A DNA stretch of 64,000 nt. It comes from Bacillota bacterium. Lineage in GTDB: Bacteria; Bacillota; Clostridia; Lachnospirales; Lachnospiraceae. The stretch lies in assembly GCA_023414355.1 (NCBI GenBank), contig JAEZOB010000062.1, positions 1 to 64,000 on the forward strand, read 5' to 3'. The translations under genes were made by a program, and so were the position numbers. Of the stretch, positions 44,591 through 54,602 are shown in pieces. Every line of letters starts with the position of its first letter. Within the stretch, counting starts at the first letter, position 1. The notes beneath the pieces are model-generated. The model saw nothing but the letters and a program-made list of their open reading frames with translations. It was not told where the DNA came from and did no database searches.

Positions 44591-46255
44591 TTATCTTGTT
44601 AATTCATCGTACAAATTGGCATATTCATCAACCATAGTTTTTACTCCGAAATTTCTCCAGGCACGCTCTTGATTAAAATGCCCAATTTCCTTACATCTAG
44701 AATAATCATTCAGCAAATCAACTAAAATATCCGATAGCCTGTCTGAATCATCCGCAGGTGCCAGTAAGCTCTCATTTGAGATAATCTCATTGATTGCCCC
44801 AATATCATACCCTACAACAGGCATCCCCATACTCATAGCAAACGGTGAGACTTGTCCGAAGCTTTCCTTCCATACCGGAGCTACAAACACAGTAAATTTT
44901 TGATACCAGGAGGGCAACTCCATGTACGGAACATATCCTGTAAAGGTGAAACTTTCCATCACTCCGGCATTTTTCACTTTATTTAGGTAATATTCATACT
45001 GTGGTCCTCCTCCGACGATAATCGCTTTTGTCTGAGGCCTCTTCTGTACTGTTTTGATAAAGACATCAATGGAGTACTGATTTAATTTATCATAACCCAA
45101 CCGATAGACCATGCCGATAGTATCCTCGGCCAGATAATCTCCCTCAAGCTTTCTTGTGAAGAGATCGAAATTGGACCCCGGATAAATCACCATACTCTTC
45201 TCATCATTACCATCATGGAACTTTTCTAGTACATAATGACTGACAAACACATATTTATCAATAAAATTCTTTATTATCGGCTCAATCGGAGTATTGATGT
45301 TTTCTATCATTTTACTTCCGGTAACCTCTTCCAACAGGCTGAATACTTTATGGTACCATTCACCTTCCCAGATATGCGTATGTATAATATCAGGGGAATA
45401 CTCCTTAATCAGTTCCAGAACCTTTTTTTTATCCTCGATGTCAATCACTGTCACATCAACATCTAAAAATTCATCTGCCCCCCGATATGCCATCGTAAAG
45501 ATCTTATGATCATACTGGTGTCCATAATGCTCAATAATGTCTATGATCAGTCTTGAGGAGCCGCCGGTATAGAAGTTCTCGATAAAATGTAGCACTTTCT
45601 TTCTCTCAGGTAACAGTTCCTTCTGGATTGTGACACGGTAGGGTTCAACCACCTGAATACTGGTCTTATCCATGCTTGCTTCCCTTTGTGCATTCAATGC
45701 GACTGTTTGAGCACTCTTTAATGCATTCTTAAGGCCTTCTCTTCTTAATTTTCTGATGATTCTCTTAATATCAACCCGATCTCTCCCAATGAATTGAAAG
45801 ATTGCCCGAATACTGTTAAACAGATTATCCAGATGGCGCCTAAAGATTTCAGAGAAGCTAAGTTCAGTCAACTGAAAGCTTTGAAGCACAAAGTTAATCG
45901 GTTTAAATCCAAAGTCAAAACGCAACGCATCACTGCCGTTCTCTGAAAGCTTCAGAAGATAAGTGTACTCTTCGCCGTCCATAAAACCCAACTCGTAAGA
46001 TTGTTCTTCACAAAAAGCATTTTCAGGAGTCGATGCATAATACATCTTAAATCTTAAGCCGTCCACACTTCCGTGAATTCTGTGCGATATTTTGATCCAT
46101 TTATATTTTTTCTTTAGATACACAATAAATAAAGAATTATCCTGCCCCGAGGAATACTTATTCCCCTCCACATAAGCGAAATTATGGCACAATATATCTT
46201 TAATCTGCTTGTTCGCCTTCTTAATAAATTCCTGAAATATCACACAGTTATCCAT
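44591..46255 (-). CDS. Family 4 glycosyltransferase with an extra N-terminal domain
   Basis: A 554-residue protein. Residues 1-200 form an unrecognised charged domain. A GT-B fold begins near 217 (VLHFIENFYTGGSSRLIIDII) and the C-terminal nucleotide-sugar site reads KAIIVGGGPQYEYYLNKV, ESFTFTGYVPYMELPSWY and ESFGQVSPFAMSMGMPVVGYD (split around the E-x7-E region). It likely extends the repeat unit in the cytoplasm. Confidence 0.85.
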   Translation of the reverse strand: MDNCVIFQEFIKKANKQIKDILCHNFAYVEGNKYSSGQDNSLFIVYLKKKYKWIKISHRIHGSVDGLRFKMYYASTPENAFCEEQSYELGFMDGEEYTYLLKLSENGSDALRFDFGFKPINFVLQSFQLTELSFSEIFRRHLDNLFNSIRAIFQFIGRDRVDIKRIIRKLRREGLKNALKSAQTVALNAQREASMDKTSIQVVEPYRVTIQKELLPERKKVLHFIENFYTGGSSRLIIDIIEHYGHQYDHKIFTMAYRGADEFLDVDVTVIDIEDKKKVLELIKEYSPDIIHTHIWEGEWYHKVFSLLEEVTGSKMIENINTPIEPIIKNFIDKYVFVSHYVLEKFHDGNDEKSMVIYPGSNFDLFTRKLEGDYLAEDTIGMVYRLGYDKLNQYSIDVFIKTVQKRPQTKAIIVGGGPQYEYYLNKVKNAGVMESFTFTGYVPYMELPSWYQKFTVFVAPVWKESFGQVSPFAMSMGMPVVGYDIGAINEIISNESLLAPADDSDRLSDILVDLLNDYSRCKEIGHFNQERAWRNFGVKTMVDEYANLYDELTR

Positions 46256-46257
46256 AA

Positions 46258-49092
46258 TTAATTGTCCTCTTTCAGTAACTTATTGATAATCGATGATATT
46301 TTTTTATCAAAGGCTTCTTTGGTAAAATACTGCTCGTAGGTTCTTCTGCCTCTGGCCTTCAAGCTGTCTAGATCGTTGATATGATCAATCACATATATCA
46401 TCTTATTCATAAGCTCTCTATAATCATTATTTTTGTAGACAAAACCATCCACACCATCCTGCAGTAAAGATGCAGTACCTGTATTTTCTGAGCATATTGC
46501 TATTTTGGAAAGCATCAGACATTCCGTCATAAACACAGGCATCGGATCATCGATGGAAGAACATACAATAGAGTCACATTGATTGTATAAATCCTTGATT
46601 TCGTCTCTAGATACTTCATTGATTAGTGTAATCTGCTCTGGATAAGCTTCCTTCAGCCGCAATAAGTCCCCATATATTATATCATTAATTTTGCGTCCAA
46701 CAATAAAAAATCTACATTTTTCTATATATTCCTTCGGAAGAGCCATAATTGCTTTCGCAAAGATATCCTGACCCTTTCGCTCTTCTATCGTTCCTATGGT
46801 AGAAAACACCACTTTTCCTTCGATATCTTCCAGAATGTACTTATACTCTCTGCCAGCCTGGTCCGCATAATCCGGTACGCAATACAACAATTCTTCTGTG
46901 GGATAAGCCGGTCTGTATTCCTTTAACATTGCTCTGGCATATCCGCCGCCGCAATAGACATTGATATTCTTTCCTATTTCTGCCGGAAGCAGTTTATCGG
47001 CGCCTAACCGATAGCTCTCTCTGGATTCGTGTACCCACCATAAAACAGGTATCTTCTTATCCTTCAGTTGATTGATATTACTGTATTGAACCAATGTACT
47101 TACGATGATCATATCAAAATTCATCGCCCATTTCACCCAGAAATCACTGCCATTGATTGAACTGTTAATGATCACATCAATTCCGTCCGATATTAATTCA
47201 TTTCTCAGTTTTCCGTCATAGGGTGAGATAACAACAGCATAATTTCCCGCCTCACGGATTGCTTTCGCAGCATAGTGAAGCGCTATTGGTGCTCCTGTCA
47301 AGGACAATTCATGGCTGACAAGAAGTATTGCTTTCCCGGATTTATTCGTATTATGTCCATGATAAAATGCAACATCTGCCGGAACACTTTTTAACATCAG
47401 ATATTTCATCTCATTCGTAAAATATGGATCATATTCTAGTTGATCCGCATATTTCTTCAGGATATATATATAAGCCGAGTCACTACCCTTGTAATACCAG
47501 CTGTCATACCAATCGCATTGATCTACCCGAATCACAGAATCTGCGCAGTAAAAGCAGCTCTTACCAAGAATTTTTACTTGATAGGATAATTCAACATTAC
47601 TGAATTTATCCGGGGTATCTGTCTCATTCCACCCGCCAGCTTTCTCAAGGAGTTCTTTTCTGACAGCCAAACAGGTCGCTGATAATATGGTTACTTCTCT
47701 GCTCGCAAAAGCGGGCTCATTTGCTCCCTCTTTCAGTTCATTGGACTCTCCGTTAAACGGGATAGGGTAAAAACCAAACCCTCCGGATATCAATCCTGCA
47801 TAACGAATCGTATTATCCGCCCTTACTATCTTTGGTGACACGGCCCCTATTTGCTCAAAAGCAAAGCAGGCTATGATTTTTCTGAGCCAATTCATATCAG
47901 TCATTGTTGCTGAATCCTGTAGGAACAGTATGATCTCACCCTTGGCAGAAGCAGCTCCGGCATTACATTTTCCGGAATAATTAAAGGTGTCTTCATATAC
48001 TACATATGTAATGTTACTAAATACACCATATTCTTCCTTCAGCCTGCCGCATAAATCACTGCTTGTTACTGTGATGATCTCATAAGTAGGATAATCCGTT
48101 GTTGCAAGTATGGACCTGATACATTTTTGAATTAATTGAAAATCATCAGTCGGAATGACAATAGAAACCCTTGGTGCATCATATTTCAATGAAATTGTAC
48201 AAGAAGCATGATTGATACAGGAATTACCTATATATCCCGTTCTATTGAGTGCATTATTAATCACAGATGCTTTATGATAAAGATTATTTTCTTCATACAG
48301 ACTGTTTCTTAAAAGAATAATTCGATTTACATGCAAAGCACTGTCCTCTACTTGAAGTGCTTTTAATACGGCATCGTTAATTCTAGCAGAAAAGACAATA
48401 TCGTCTGCTAGAAATCCTTGAATTTTCTTGATTATTTCGACAGAAAACAAGACTCCCTGTTCCATATATAAGCTACAGAGTTCATACACCGGAGAGTAAT
48501 CCGGTTTTATAAAATACCTTAGCTTACGATCGTCCGCTCCGTCAAAGATACACTCATCGCAATATACAATTGCTGGTGATTGCGCCTCTACCTTTTGAGC
48601 AAATAACAAAAGCGCATTTGGATGTAATAAATTGCCGGCACGAATTACAAAGACATAATCCTGCTTTACTTCGGGAAGGATTTTGTCATAGACCTCACCC
48701 GGATGCTTTTTATAATAAAAAAACGTATCTTCTTCATTCTTGGGATGATTTTCAGGTGCTACAAAAGTAATACTATAATTTTTGTATGATTGTCTATGAA
48801 GGCTCTCGATAGTTTTTTTAATATCAGATACCTGATTGCCGATTTCTATGATCACTGAAATACTTTTAATGGCAGTATCCTTCGGCATTTCGAGTTTCTG
48901 TTGATATTCATAGATATCGCATTCAACTATAATATCGTCCTTTTGTCTTGTACTCACTGTAATTACAGCATGCTTAAGCCTTGTTAACCCGCCTTTTGAA
49001 AGCTCTTTCCATATCTTAGAGGGTATTTTTCTTTTTTCTGCTGTGTTATGAAATGCGATTAACAATAACTTTGCCTTATTAACTAAGCTCAT
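46258..49092 (-). CDS. Three-domain glycosyltransferase (GT2-GT2-GT4)
   Basis: A 944-residue protein. A first GT-A-like domain (about 75-260) begins KSISVIIEIGNQVSDIKKTI. A second GT2 domain (about 310-560) starts APRVSIVIPTDDFQLIQKCI and has AGAASAKGEIILFLQDSAT. A GT4 domain (about 590-940) has LLVSHELSLTGAPIALHY and FSTIGTIEERKGQDIFAKAI. Fusions like this can add several different sugars in sequence. The first domain lacks a clear DxD and could be regulatory. Confidence 0.85.
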   Translation of the reverse strand: MSLVNKAKLLLIAFHNTAEKRKIPSKIWKELSKGGLTRLKHAVITVSTRQKDDIIVECDIYEYQQKLEMPKDTAIKSISVIIEIGNQVSDIKKTIESLHRQSYKNYSITFVAPENHPKNEEDTFFYYKKHPGEVYDKILPEVKQDYVFVIRAGNLLHPNALLLFAQKVEAQSPAIVYCDECIFDGADDRKLRYFIKPDYSPVYELCSLYMEQGVLFSVEIIKKIQGFLADDIVFSARINDAVLKALQVEDSALHVNRIILLRNSLYEENNLYHKASVINNALNRTGYIGNSCINHASCTISLKYDAPRVSIVIPTDDFQLIQKCIRSILATTDYPTYEIITVTSSDLCGRLKEEYGVFSNITYVVYEDTFNYSGKCNAGAASAKGEIILFLQDSATMTDMNWLRKIIACFAFEQIGAVSPKIVRADNTIRYAGLISGGFGFYPIPFNGESNELKEGANEPAFASREVTILSATCLAVRKELLEKAGGWNETDTPDKFSNVELSYQVKILGKSCFYCADSVIRVDQCDWYDSWYYKGSDSAYIYILKKYADQLEYDPYFTNEMKYLMLKSVPADVAFYHGHNTNKSGKAILLVSHELSLTGAPIALHYAAKAIREAGNYAVVISPYDGKLRNELISDGIDVIINSSINGSDFWVKWAMNFDMIIVSTLVQYSNINQLKDKKIPVLWWVHESRESYRLGADKLLPAEIGKNINVYCGGGYARAMLKEYRPAYPTEELLYCVPDYADQAGREYKYILEDIEGKVVFSTIGTIEERKGQDIFAKAIMALPKEYIEKCRFFIVGRKINDIIYGDLLRLKEAYPEQITLINEVSRDEIKDLYNQCDSIVCSSIDDPMPVFMTECLMLSKIAICSENTGTASLLQDGVDGFVYKNNDYRELMNKMIYVIDHINDLDSLKARGRRTYEQYFTKEAFDKKISSIINKLLKEDN

Positions 49093-49111
49093 ACCCTTCT
49101 CCCGTTTGTCC

Positions 49112-50677
49112 TTATTTTCGAAGCATAACCCTTTTAATCAGCTTTTTGAATCTGTTTTTTTTGCGTGCAATCTCTTCTGTTAATCCAATATTTGCTCTTT
49201 GCAAATCTATAATGATATTATTCATATCACTGACTGTCTTACTGAACTCACTGATGATTTTATTCAGATCATCAATTACCCTGCGTTTATCCTCATACAT
49301 ATCGACTGCATTCTGGATCTCGGTCTGTTTATAAAGTATGGCATGCTCCAGACGGTTATTCTCGTTTGCATATTCCTGTAATTTCTCATTCAGAGACATA
49401 GCTACCTGCTCAAGACGGTTGTTCTCGCTTGCATATTCCTGCAATTTATTATTCAGAGACATGGTTACTTGCTCCAGATGGTTGTTCTCGCTTGCATATT
49501 CCTGTAATTTATTATTCAGAGACATGGTTACTTGCTCCAAACGGTTGTTCTCGCTTGCAGACTCTTGTAATTTATCATTCAGGAGCATGACTGCCTCCGC
49601 CAAAACAGGTTGTCCGAGAACTCCCGATACTTCGATTCGGCTGATGCTCTTCTTCCCAGAATGCTCTGCGTAAATACTTGCCGATTCGTTCAAAAAGTAT
49701 ACCCTATTCTCTCCCGGGATACCATATTGGGTAATGCTTAGGCTGCTGTTTGAAGCCACCTTAATATCCTGTAGATAGCAAGGTTCATAGCTTAAGTCTA
49801 TTCTCAGCTGACGAACAGATCGCAACTCTTCAAATGTAAACTCTACACGAAAGCTATTGTTATTCTCAATTCTATAATTTTGTTGAAATTTCTCTTCTTC
49901 ATTAAAACCGTTCCCGGTATCCACGTACAAAATCGCGGACATAGTGTCAAATCCGACTGAAGTCGCCTTCTCTATACAAATCGTTTCTTGATGTGATTGA
50001 TAATATTCATCTTTTATAGCAGTACATACAAACTGATAAGCATCGGCAAAGTCACGGTTCTTTAAATAATTCTCCTGCTCCTTAGGAAGCATCTCGTAGC
50101 AGTTATCTAAGCCCGCATTCTCAACATTAACATGAACGATCTTTTCCTTTTCTATGACTAATTCCGCACTACGAAAAAACTGCTCCAGTGATTCATAGGC
50201 AAAAAATTTCACATGTGTGTTATCCAACAAACCTGTGTTTCTGTATTGGAATTTATTATTCAGCAGATCGATAATGACTGCATTATGCGCGATATTTGGT
50301 ATGGATGTTAATACTCGACCATCATTTTTTAGTAATTCGGCCGCCTTGGCAAGTACCTTCTCCGGATGAATCAGGTGTTCTAACACATCCGCAAAAATGA
50401 TATAATCAAAGCTAATATCTGAAAATTTTTGAAACCATTCGTAATTCTCTACATCCCCTAAAATACCGTCTTTTGCATAATTCATTACATAATGATAGGC
50501 TTCTTCATCAATCTCTGCGATATACACCTCGCAATTTAATTCCTTAGTCAGATATTTCGTCAATCTGCCCATCGCTGGACCGAATTCCAGAACGACAGAA
50601 TTGGTCCCTATTTGATCAACAATTAAAGACAAAGAATTTTCATAAGTTAATTCCAAGGGTTCGTCATATTTATTCAA
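49112..50677 (-). CDS. SAM methyltransferase with C-terminal tandem-repeat coiled coil
   Basis: A 521-residue protein. A class I methyltransferase domain (1-220) has VLEFGPAMGRLTKYL (SAM motif I) and FDYIIFADVLEHL. A beta-rich segment follows (235-345). From about 362 to 445 it contains four 21-residue repeats (three heptads each; core SLNNKLQEYASENN), then more coiled coil (to about 500) and a basic C-terminus (KKNRFKKLIKRVMLRK), which could bind membrane. It lies next to wzt. The layout recalls WbdD, which caps and measures O-antigen chains, but the kinase domain of WbdD is absent. Confidence 0.8.
   Translation of the reverse strand: MNKYDEPLELTYENSLSLIVDQIGTNSVVLEFGPAMGRLTKYLTKELNCEVYIAEIDEEAYHYVMNYAKDGILGDVENYEWFQKFSDISFDYIIFADVLEHLIHPEKVLAKAAELLKNDGRVLTSIPNIAHNAVIIDLLNNKFQYRNTGLLDNTHVKFFAYESLEQFFRSAELVIEKEKIVHVNVENAGLDNCYEMLPKEQENYLKNRDFADAYQFVCTAIKDEYYQSHQETICIEKATSVGFDTMSAILYVDTGNGFNEEEKFQQNYRIENNNSFRVEFTFEELRSVRQLRIDLSYEPCYLQDIKVASNSSLSITQYGIPGENRVYFLNESASIYAEHSGKKSISRIEVSGVLGQPVLAEAVMLLNDKLQESASENNRLEQVTMSLNNKLQEYASENNHLEQVTMSLNNKLQEYASENNRLEQVAMSLNEKLQEYANENNRLEHAILYKQTEIQNAVDMYEDKRRVIDDLNKIISEFSKTVSDMNNIIIDLQRANIGLTEEIARKKNRFKKLIKRVMLRK
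49344..49595. repeat. 63-bp tandem repeats encoding a coiled coil
   Basis: Four 63-bp units start at 49344, 49407, 49470 and 49533. Each encodes 21 residues, exactly three heptads, so copy-number changes would keep reading frame and coiled-coil register. Units 2 to 4 are most alike at the DNA level. Not CRISPR: they are contiguous and coding. Confidence 0.9.
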
Positions 50678-50680
50678 AGT

Positions 50681-51874
50681 TTATGCCTCATTTCCCATGC
50701 TCCACTGGTGATCCAGAATAAAAATCCCTTCTCCTACATAAGGTGTGTTAACAAAGAACTCTTTCATTCTTCCTCTGTATTCGATTGGCACCTGAGCATT
50801 CCTTTCATAGATAGCTACATCAAAATAATAAGAACCACCAAGCAGATTTACCCTATTATATTTCAAATAGATTGTATTTTTACCAAGCCTGTAATCAACG
50901 CTGTATTTATCAAGTAAAGTATTTAAGCCGCAGATATACTTATTATCAATTGATAAAATTGCAATTCCTATTACTATATTTTCAATCTCTTTATAAATCG
51001 AAAAATCTAATTTAATTATTACTTGTTCCCCATAATTCATAGCTTCAATTGTATTATACTTGCTGTCAAGGATTTCAATCTGATTGATTTCACCAAGATC
51101 TGAGGATACAACGTAACTTCCTACTTTCTCTTCCGCTTCTTTTCTCTTCAGATAGTCCAGATATTTATCGGTTACTGTATCTGTTCCTCCCACGCTTTCC
51201 AGTTTACCGTCACGGAGCCAGATACAGTGATTACAGTATCTCTTTATACTATTAATGTCATGGGATACATATAGTATCGTCTTTCCCCTGTCTCTGAATT
51301 CATTGAACTTGTCCATACATTTCAGCTGAAAATCCAAATCTCCTACAGCAAGTGCCTCATCAACAATAAGGATATCCGGATCCACGTTAATTGCTACCGA
51401 AAATGCCAAGCGTGCAAACATACCGCTAGAATAGGTTTTCACGGGTTGATGAATAAACTCTCCGATATCGGCAAAGGAAATAATATCCTCCAGCTTACTC
51501 TTAATGACTGCTTCTGTATAGCCCAAGATCGTACCGTTAAGAAATATATTCTGAATACCTGTGTATTCCATATTAAAGCCTGCACCTAATTCAAGAATAG
51601 AGGAAATCCTGCCCTGCTTAACAATATTTCCTGAGGTCGGATTCAGTACTCCGGTGATGATCTTAAGAAGCGTAGATTTACCTGATCCGTTTTTACCTAA
51701 TATTCCCAGAATATCCCCTTTGTTTACATCAAATGACACATCATCCAATGCGTTGAACTCACGGCTGTATACTTTTCTTGTCGGAAGTACTGCTTCCTTC
51801 AATCTATCTAAGGGTTTATCATATATTTTATATGATTTAGTCAGATTTCTTACACTGATAATTACTTCATTCAT
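50681..51874 (-). CDS. wzt: Polysaccharide ABC exporter ATPase with C-terminal glycan-recognition domain (Wzt-like)
   Basis: A 397-residue protein. The ATPase part (1-240) has Walker A LGKNGSGKST, a TYSSGMFARLAF signature and ILIVDEALAVGD, typical of the Wzt/TagH group. Residues 255-397 form a beta-sandwich-like domain (YGEQVIIKLDFSIYKEIEN, GGSYYFDVAIYERN), as in Wzt proteins that recognise a modified chain end. It is four bases from the methyltransferase gene and pairs with the permease. Confidence 0.92.
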   Translation of the reverse strand: MNEVIISVRNLTKSYKIYDKPLDRLKEAVLPTRKVYSREFNALDDVSFDVNKGDILGILGKNGSGKSTLLKIITGVLNPTSGNIVKQGRISSILELGAGFNMEYTGIQNIFLNGTILGYTEAVIKSKLEDIISFADIGEFIHQPVKTYSSGMFARLAFSVAINVDPDILIVDEALAVGDLDFQLKCMDKFNEFRDRGKTILYVSHDINSIKRYCNHCIWLRDGKLESVGGTDTVTDKYLDYLKRKEAEEKVGSYVVSSDLGEINQIEILDSKYNTIEAMNYGEQVIIKLDFSIYKEIENIVIGIAILSIDNKYICGLNTLLDKYSVDYRLGKNTIYLKYNRVNLLGGSYYFDVAIYERNAQVPIEYRGRMKEFFVNTPYVGEGIFILDHQWSMGNEA

Positions 51875-51898
51875 ACTTATTCTTCCCTACTTCTCTAT

Positions 51899-52930
51899 TT
51901 ATAGCACATCGGCAAAATGAGTTTTCAATTTTGTAAATAACACTGAGCCAATCAAAAGAATGATCAAAGTAACGCTCCAGAAATATAAGGTTTGCTTCAC
52001 ATTTTGATAAAACAGTATGTTCGTCAGCATACAATCTCTATAACCCTGCACAATGTAATACATCGGATTTAACTTGAAGATCCAAACAAATTGATCCGGA
52101 ATCATGTTGGTCTGCCACATAATCGGGGTCAGCCACATTCCGAATTGGAGTATGATATTCATGATCTGTCCCAAATCCTTAAAAAAGACTATTAAGGATG
52201 AGGTAATAAAGGATAATCCAATCACCAATACGCACATACAGAAAAGATAATATATAATCTGCAGCATATACACAGTCGGAGGTATCTGATAGATTATGAA
52301 CATGAAAAATATAAATACAATAAAAGTGATATGAACGACTAACGATGATAATACTTTAACGATCGGAAGAATACCGATCTTAAATACCACCTTTTTCACC
52401 AGATAGCTGTAGTCGATAAATGCATTCGTTGCACTGCCCCAAGCATCCGAAAAGAAAAACCACGGTACTAGTCCGCAAGCCAACCACAGTATAAAAGGGA
52501 TATCTTCAATCGGTCTCGATTTGAATCCCACCTGGAACACAAACCAAAACATCAGTATTGTACATAACGGCTGAACAAAGGCCCACACTATACCAAAATA
52601 CGAACCCGCATACTTTGTCTTAAAATCATTTCCGGTCAGAGATAGGATCAGTTTTCGATTAATTAATAAATCGACAAACAAATTATAGATTACTCTGAGC
52701 CTAATAAATTTATAAAATATAATAATGGATGCTAAAGATAAAAGAAAGGGCATAACTAATAATACAACTCTATTGGTTTTAAAATCCGCATCTGAAAACA
52801 AGTAAATTCCTTTTTGATGAAAATTCATTGCGATCAGATATCTGTATACAATCATAAAGATTAGAAACAAGCTTAGGTATACCGCAACTCTTATCAGCTT
52901 AGGTCTATATTTTTTCATCTTGTTTAGCAT
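51899..52930 (-). CDS. wzm: Polysaccharide ABC exporter permease with N-terminal extension (Wzm-like)
   Basis: A 343-residue ABC-2 type permease. The family core starts near residue 88 (LINRKLILSLTGNDFKTKYA, YFGIVWAFVQPL) and has about six helices. The first ~85 residues, with two extra hydrophobic segments (about 12-32 and 52-70), are not part of a standard Wzm of about 260 residues. AGGGG precedes the ATG by 6 nt. It forms the export channel with the Wzt-like ATPase. Confidence 0.9.
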   Translation of the reverse strand: MLNKMKKYRPKLIRVAVYLSLFLIFMIVYRYLIAMNFHQKGIYLFSDADFKTNRVVLLVMPFLLSLASIIIFYKFIRLRVIYNLFVDLLINRKLILSLTGNDFKTKYAGSYFGIVWAFVQPLCTILMFWFVFQVGFKSRPIEDIPFILWLACGLVPWFFFSDAWGSATNAFIDYSYLVKKVVFKIGILPIVKVLSSLVVHITFIVFIFFMFIIYQIPPTVYMLQIIYYLFCMCVLVIGLSFITSSLIVFFKDLGQIMNIILQFGMWLTPIMWQTNMIPDQFVWIFKLNPMYYIVQGYRDCMLTNILFYQNVKQTLYFWSVTLIILLIGSVLFTKLKTHFADVL

Positions 52931-52951
52931 ATCATACCCCTAACAGTCATT

Positions 52952-53971
52952 CTATCTATTCTGATACATTTTCTCATAATAATTCTGATAATCACCGCTG
53001 ATTATCTTTTCCCACCAAGATTGATTATCCAGATACCAGCGGATCGTCTTTTTGATGCCTTCATCAAAGGTTGTTGTCGGACTCCAGCCGAGTTCTCCGT
53101 GTATCTTCGCAGGATCGATTGCATATCTCATATCATGTCCCGGACGATCTGTCACGTAAGAAATCAGGTCATCACTCTTGCCAAGCTCACGTATGATTGT
53201 CTGTACTACCTCAAGATTCGTTCTTTCATTATGACCGCCGATATTATAGATCTCTCCAACCTTGCCCTGGTGGAGGATCAGGTCGATTGCGATACAGTGG
53301 TCCTCAACATACAGCCAGTCACGAACATTCTCACCCTTACCGTATACAGGAAGTGCTTTGCCATTCAGAGCATTGATAATCATTAACGGAATTAACTTCT
53401 CCGGGAAATGATAGGGTCCGTAATTATTCGAGCATCTTGAGATCGTAGCAGGTACCTTAAAGGTTCTTTGGTAAGCCTGTACCAGCAGATCTGCCGATGC
53501 TTTTGATGCAGAATAGGGGCTGGAGGTATGAATCGGGGTCTCCTCTGTGAAAAACAGATCCACTCTGTCTAAAGGTAAATCGCCATAAACCTCATCTGTC
53601 GATACCTGATGATATCTTATAATCCCGTACTTTTTACATGCATCAAGAAGGACTCCTGTACCGATAATATTTGTCTGTAGGAAGATACCAGGATCGGTAA
53701 TGGAGCGATCAACATGACTCTCCGCAGCAAAATTTACAATAATATCGGGCTTTTCTTCTTCAAAAAGTCTATAGATAAAATCTCTATCTGCGATATCACC
53801 TTTTATAAACTTAATATTCTTATTATGTATCACAGCTTCTAAAGTTTCTATATTACCTGCATAGGTTAAATTATCCAAGCAGATGATATCATACTTCGGA
53901 TATTTACCTACCATATAATGAATAAAGTTTCCTCCGATAAAGCCGGCTCCACCGGTAACAATTATTTTCAT
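52952..53971 (-). CDS. rfbB: dTDP-glucose 4,6-dehydratase
   Basis: A 339-residue RmlB. VTGGAGFIGGNFIHYMVGKY, FAAESHVDRSI, HQVSTDEVYGDL and catalytic YSASK are all present. It converts dTDP-glucose to dTDP-4-keto-6-deoxyglucose. It sits beside rfbC and rfbA. No rfbD is seen in the window. Confidence 0.96.
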   Translation of the reverse strand: MKIIVTGGAGFIGGNFIHYMVGKYPKYDIICLDNLTYAGNIETLEAVIHNKNIKFIKGDIADRDFIYRLFEEEKPDIIVNFAAESHVDRSITDPGIFLQTNIIGTGVLLDACKKYGIIRYHQVSTDEVYGDLPLDRVDLFFTEETPIHTSSPYSASKASADLLVQAYQRTFKVPATISRCSNNYGPYHFPEKLIPLMIINALNGKALPVYGKGENVRDWLYVEDHCIAIDLILHQGKVGEIYNIGGHNERTNLEVVQTIIRELGKSDDLISYVTDRPGHDMRYAIDPAKIHGELGWSPTTTFDEGIKKTIRWYLDNQSWWEKIISGDYQNYYEKMYQNR

Positions 53972-54028
53972 ATGGATTCTTAACCTTTCTATAGTTTTAC
54001 TATTAAATCGTTCCTACGCACTGTTTCA

Positions 54029-54586
54029 TTAACCTAAATATTTAAAATCTATATCACTCTCGCATAGTTTTGGAGCTTTCAGATCCTTATCAGAGATGAT
54101 TGGATTCTCCACTCCCCAATTTACATTCAACTCTTCATCGTTCCAGAGTATTGTTCTGTCAGCCTCATAATTATAGAAGTTATCCGCTTTATACACAAAT
54201 TCTACATGTTCAGTCAGTGTGACAAAACCATGTAGGAAGCCTCTCGGTATTAATAGCTGGCGATTATTTTCAGCCGAAATCTCAACTGCAATCCACTGCT
54301 TATAGGTTGGGGAGCCTTCCCGCATATCTACAACGATATCCCTTACCGCTCCTCTAACGCAGCGAACAAGTTTGGCCTGAGCCGCTTCCCCTTTTTGAAA
54401 ATGCAAGCCTCTTAATGTACTTTTCTGCTCAGAATAAGAATGATTATCCTGCACAAATTTATAATGCAAATCGGCATCTTCCATGGTTCGTTCTGACCAG
54501 CTTTCCATAAACCAGCCTCTGCTGTCACCAAATACTTTCGGTTCAAGAATATAAACATCCAGTAAATTCGTCTTTATTACATTCAT
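54029..54586 (-). CDS. rfbC: dTDP-4-dehydrorhamnose 3,5-epimerase
   Basis: A 185-residue cupin-fold RmlC. It contains VFGDSRGWFMESW, FVQDNHSYSEQKSTLRGLHF and PRGFLHGFVTL. The ORF extends upstream to 54664, but the ATG at 54586 with AGGAG 8 nt upstream gives the standard length and avoids overlapping rfbA. Confidence 0.96.
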   Translation of the reverse strand: MNVIKTNLLDVYILEPKVFGDSRGWFMESWSERTMEDADLHYKFVQDNHSYSEQKSTLRGLHFQKGEAAQAKLVRCVRGAVRDIVVDMREGSPTYKQWIAVEISAENNRQLLIPRGFLHGFVTLTEHVEFVYKADNFYNYEADRTILWNDEELNVNWGVENPIISDKDLKAPKLCESDIDFKYLG

Positions 54587-54602
54587 AAGCCTTACTCCTA
54601 TT

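Noticed and set aside
49344..49595. Regular 63-bp repeats considered as a CRISPR array
   Set aside because: Contiguous coding repeats of a coiled coil, no spacers.
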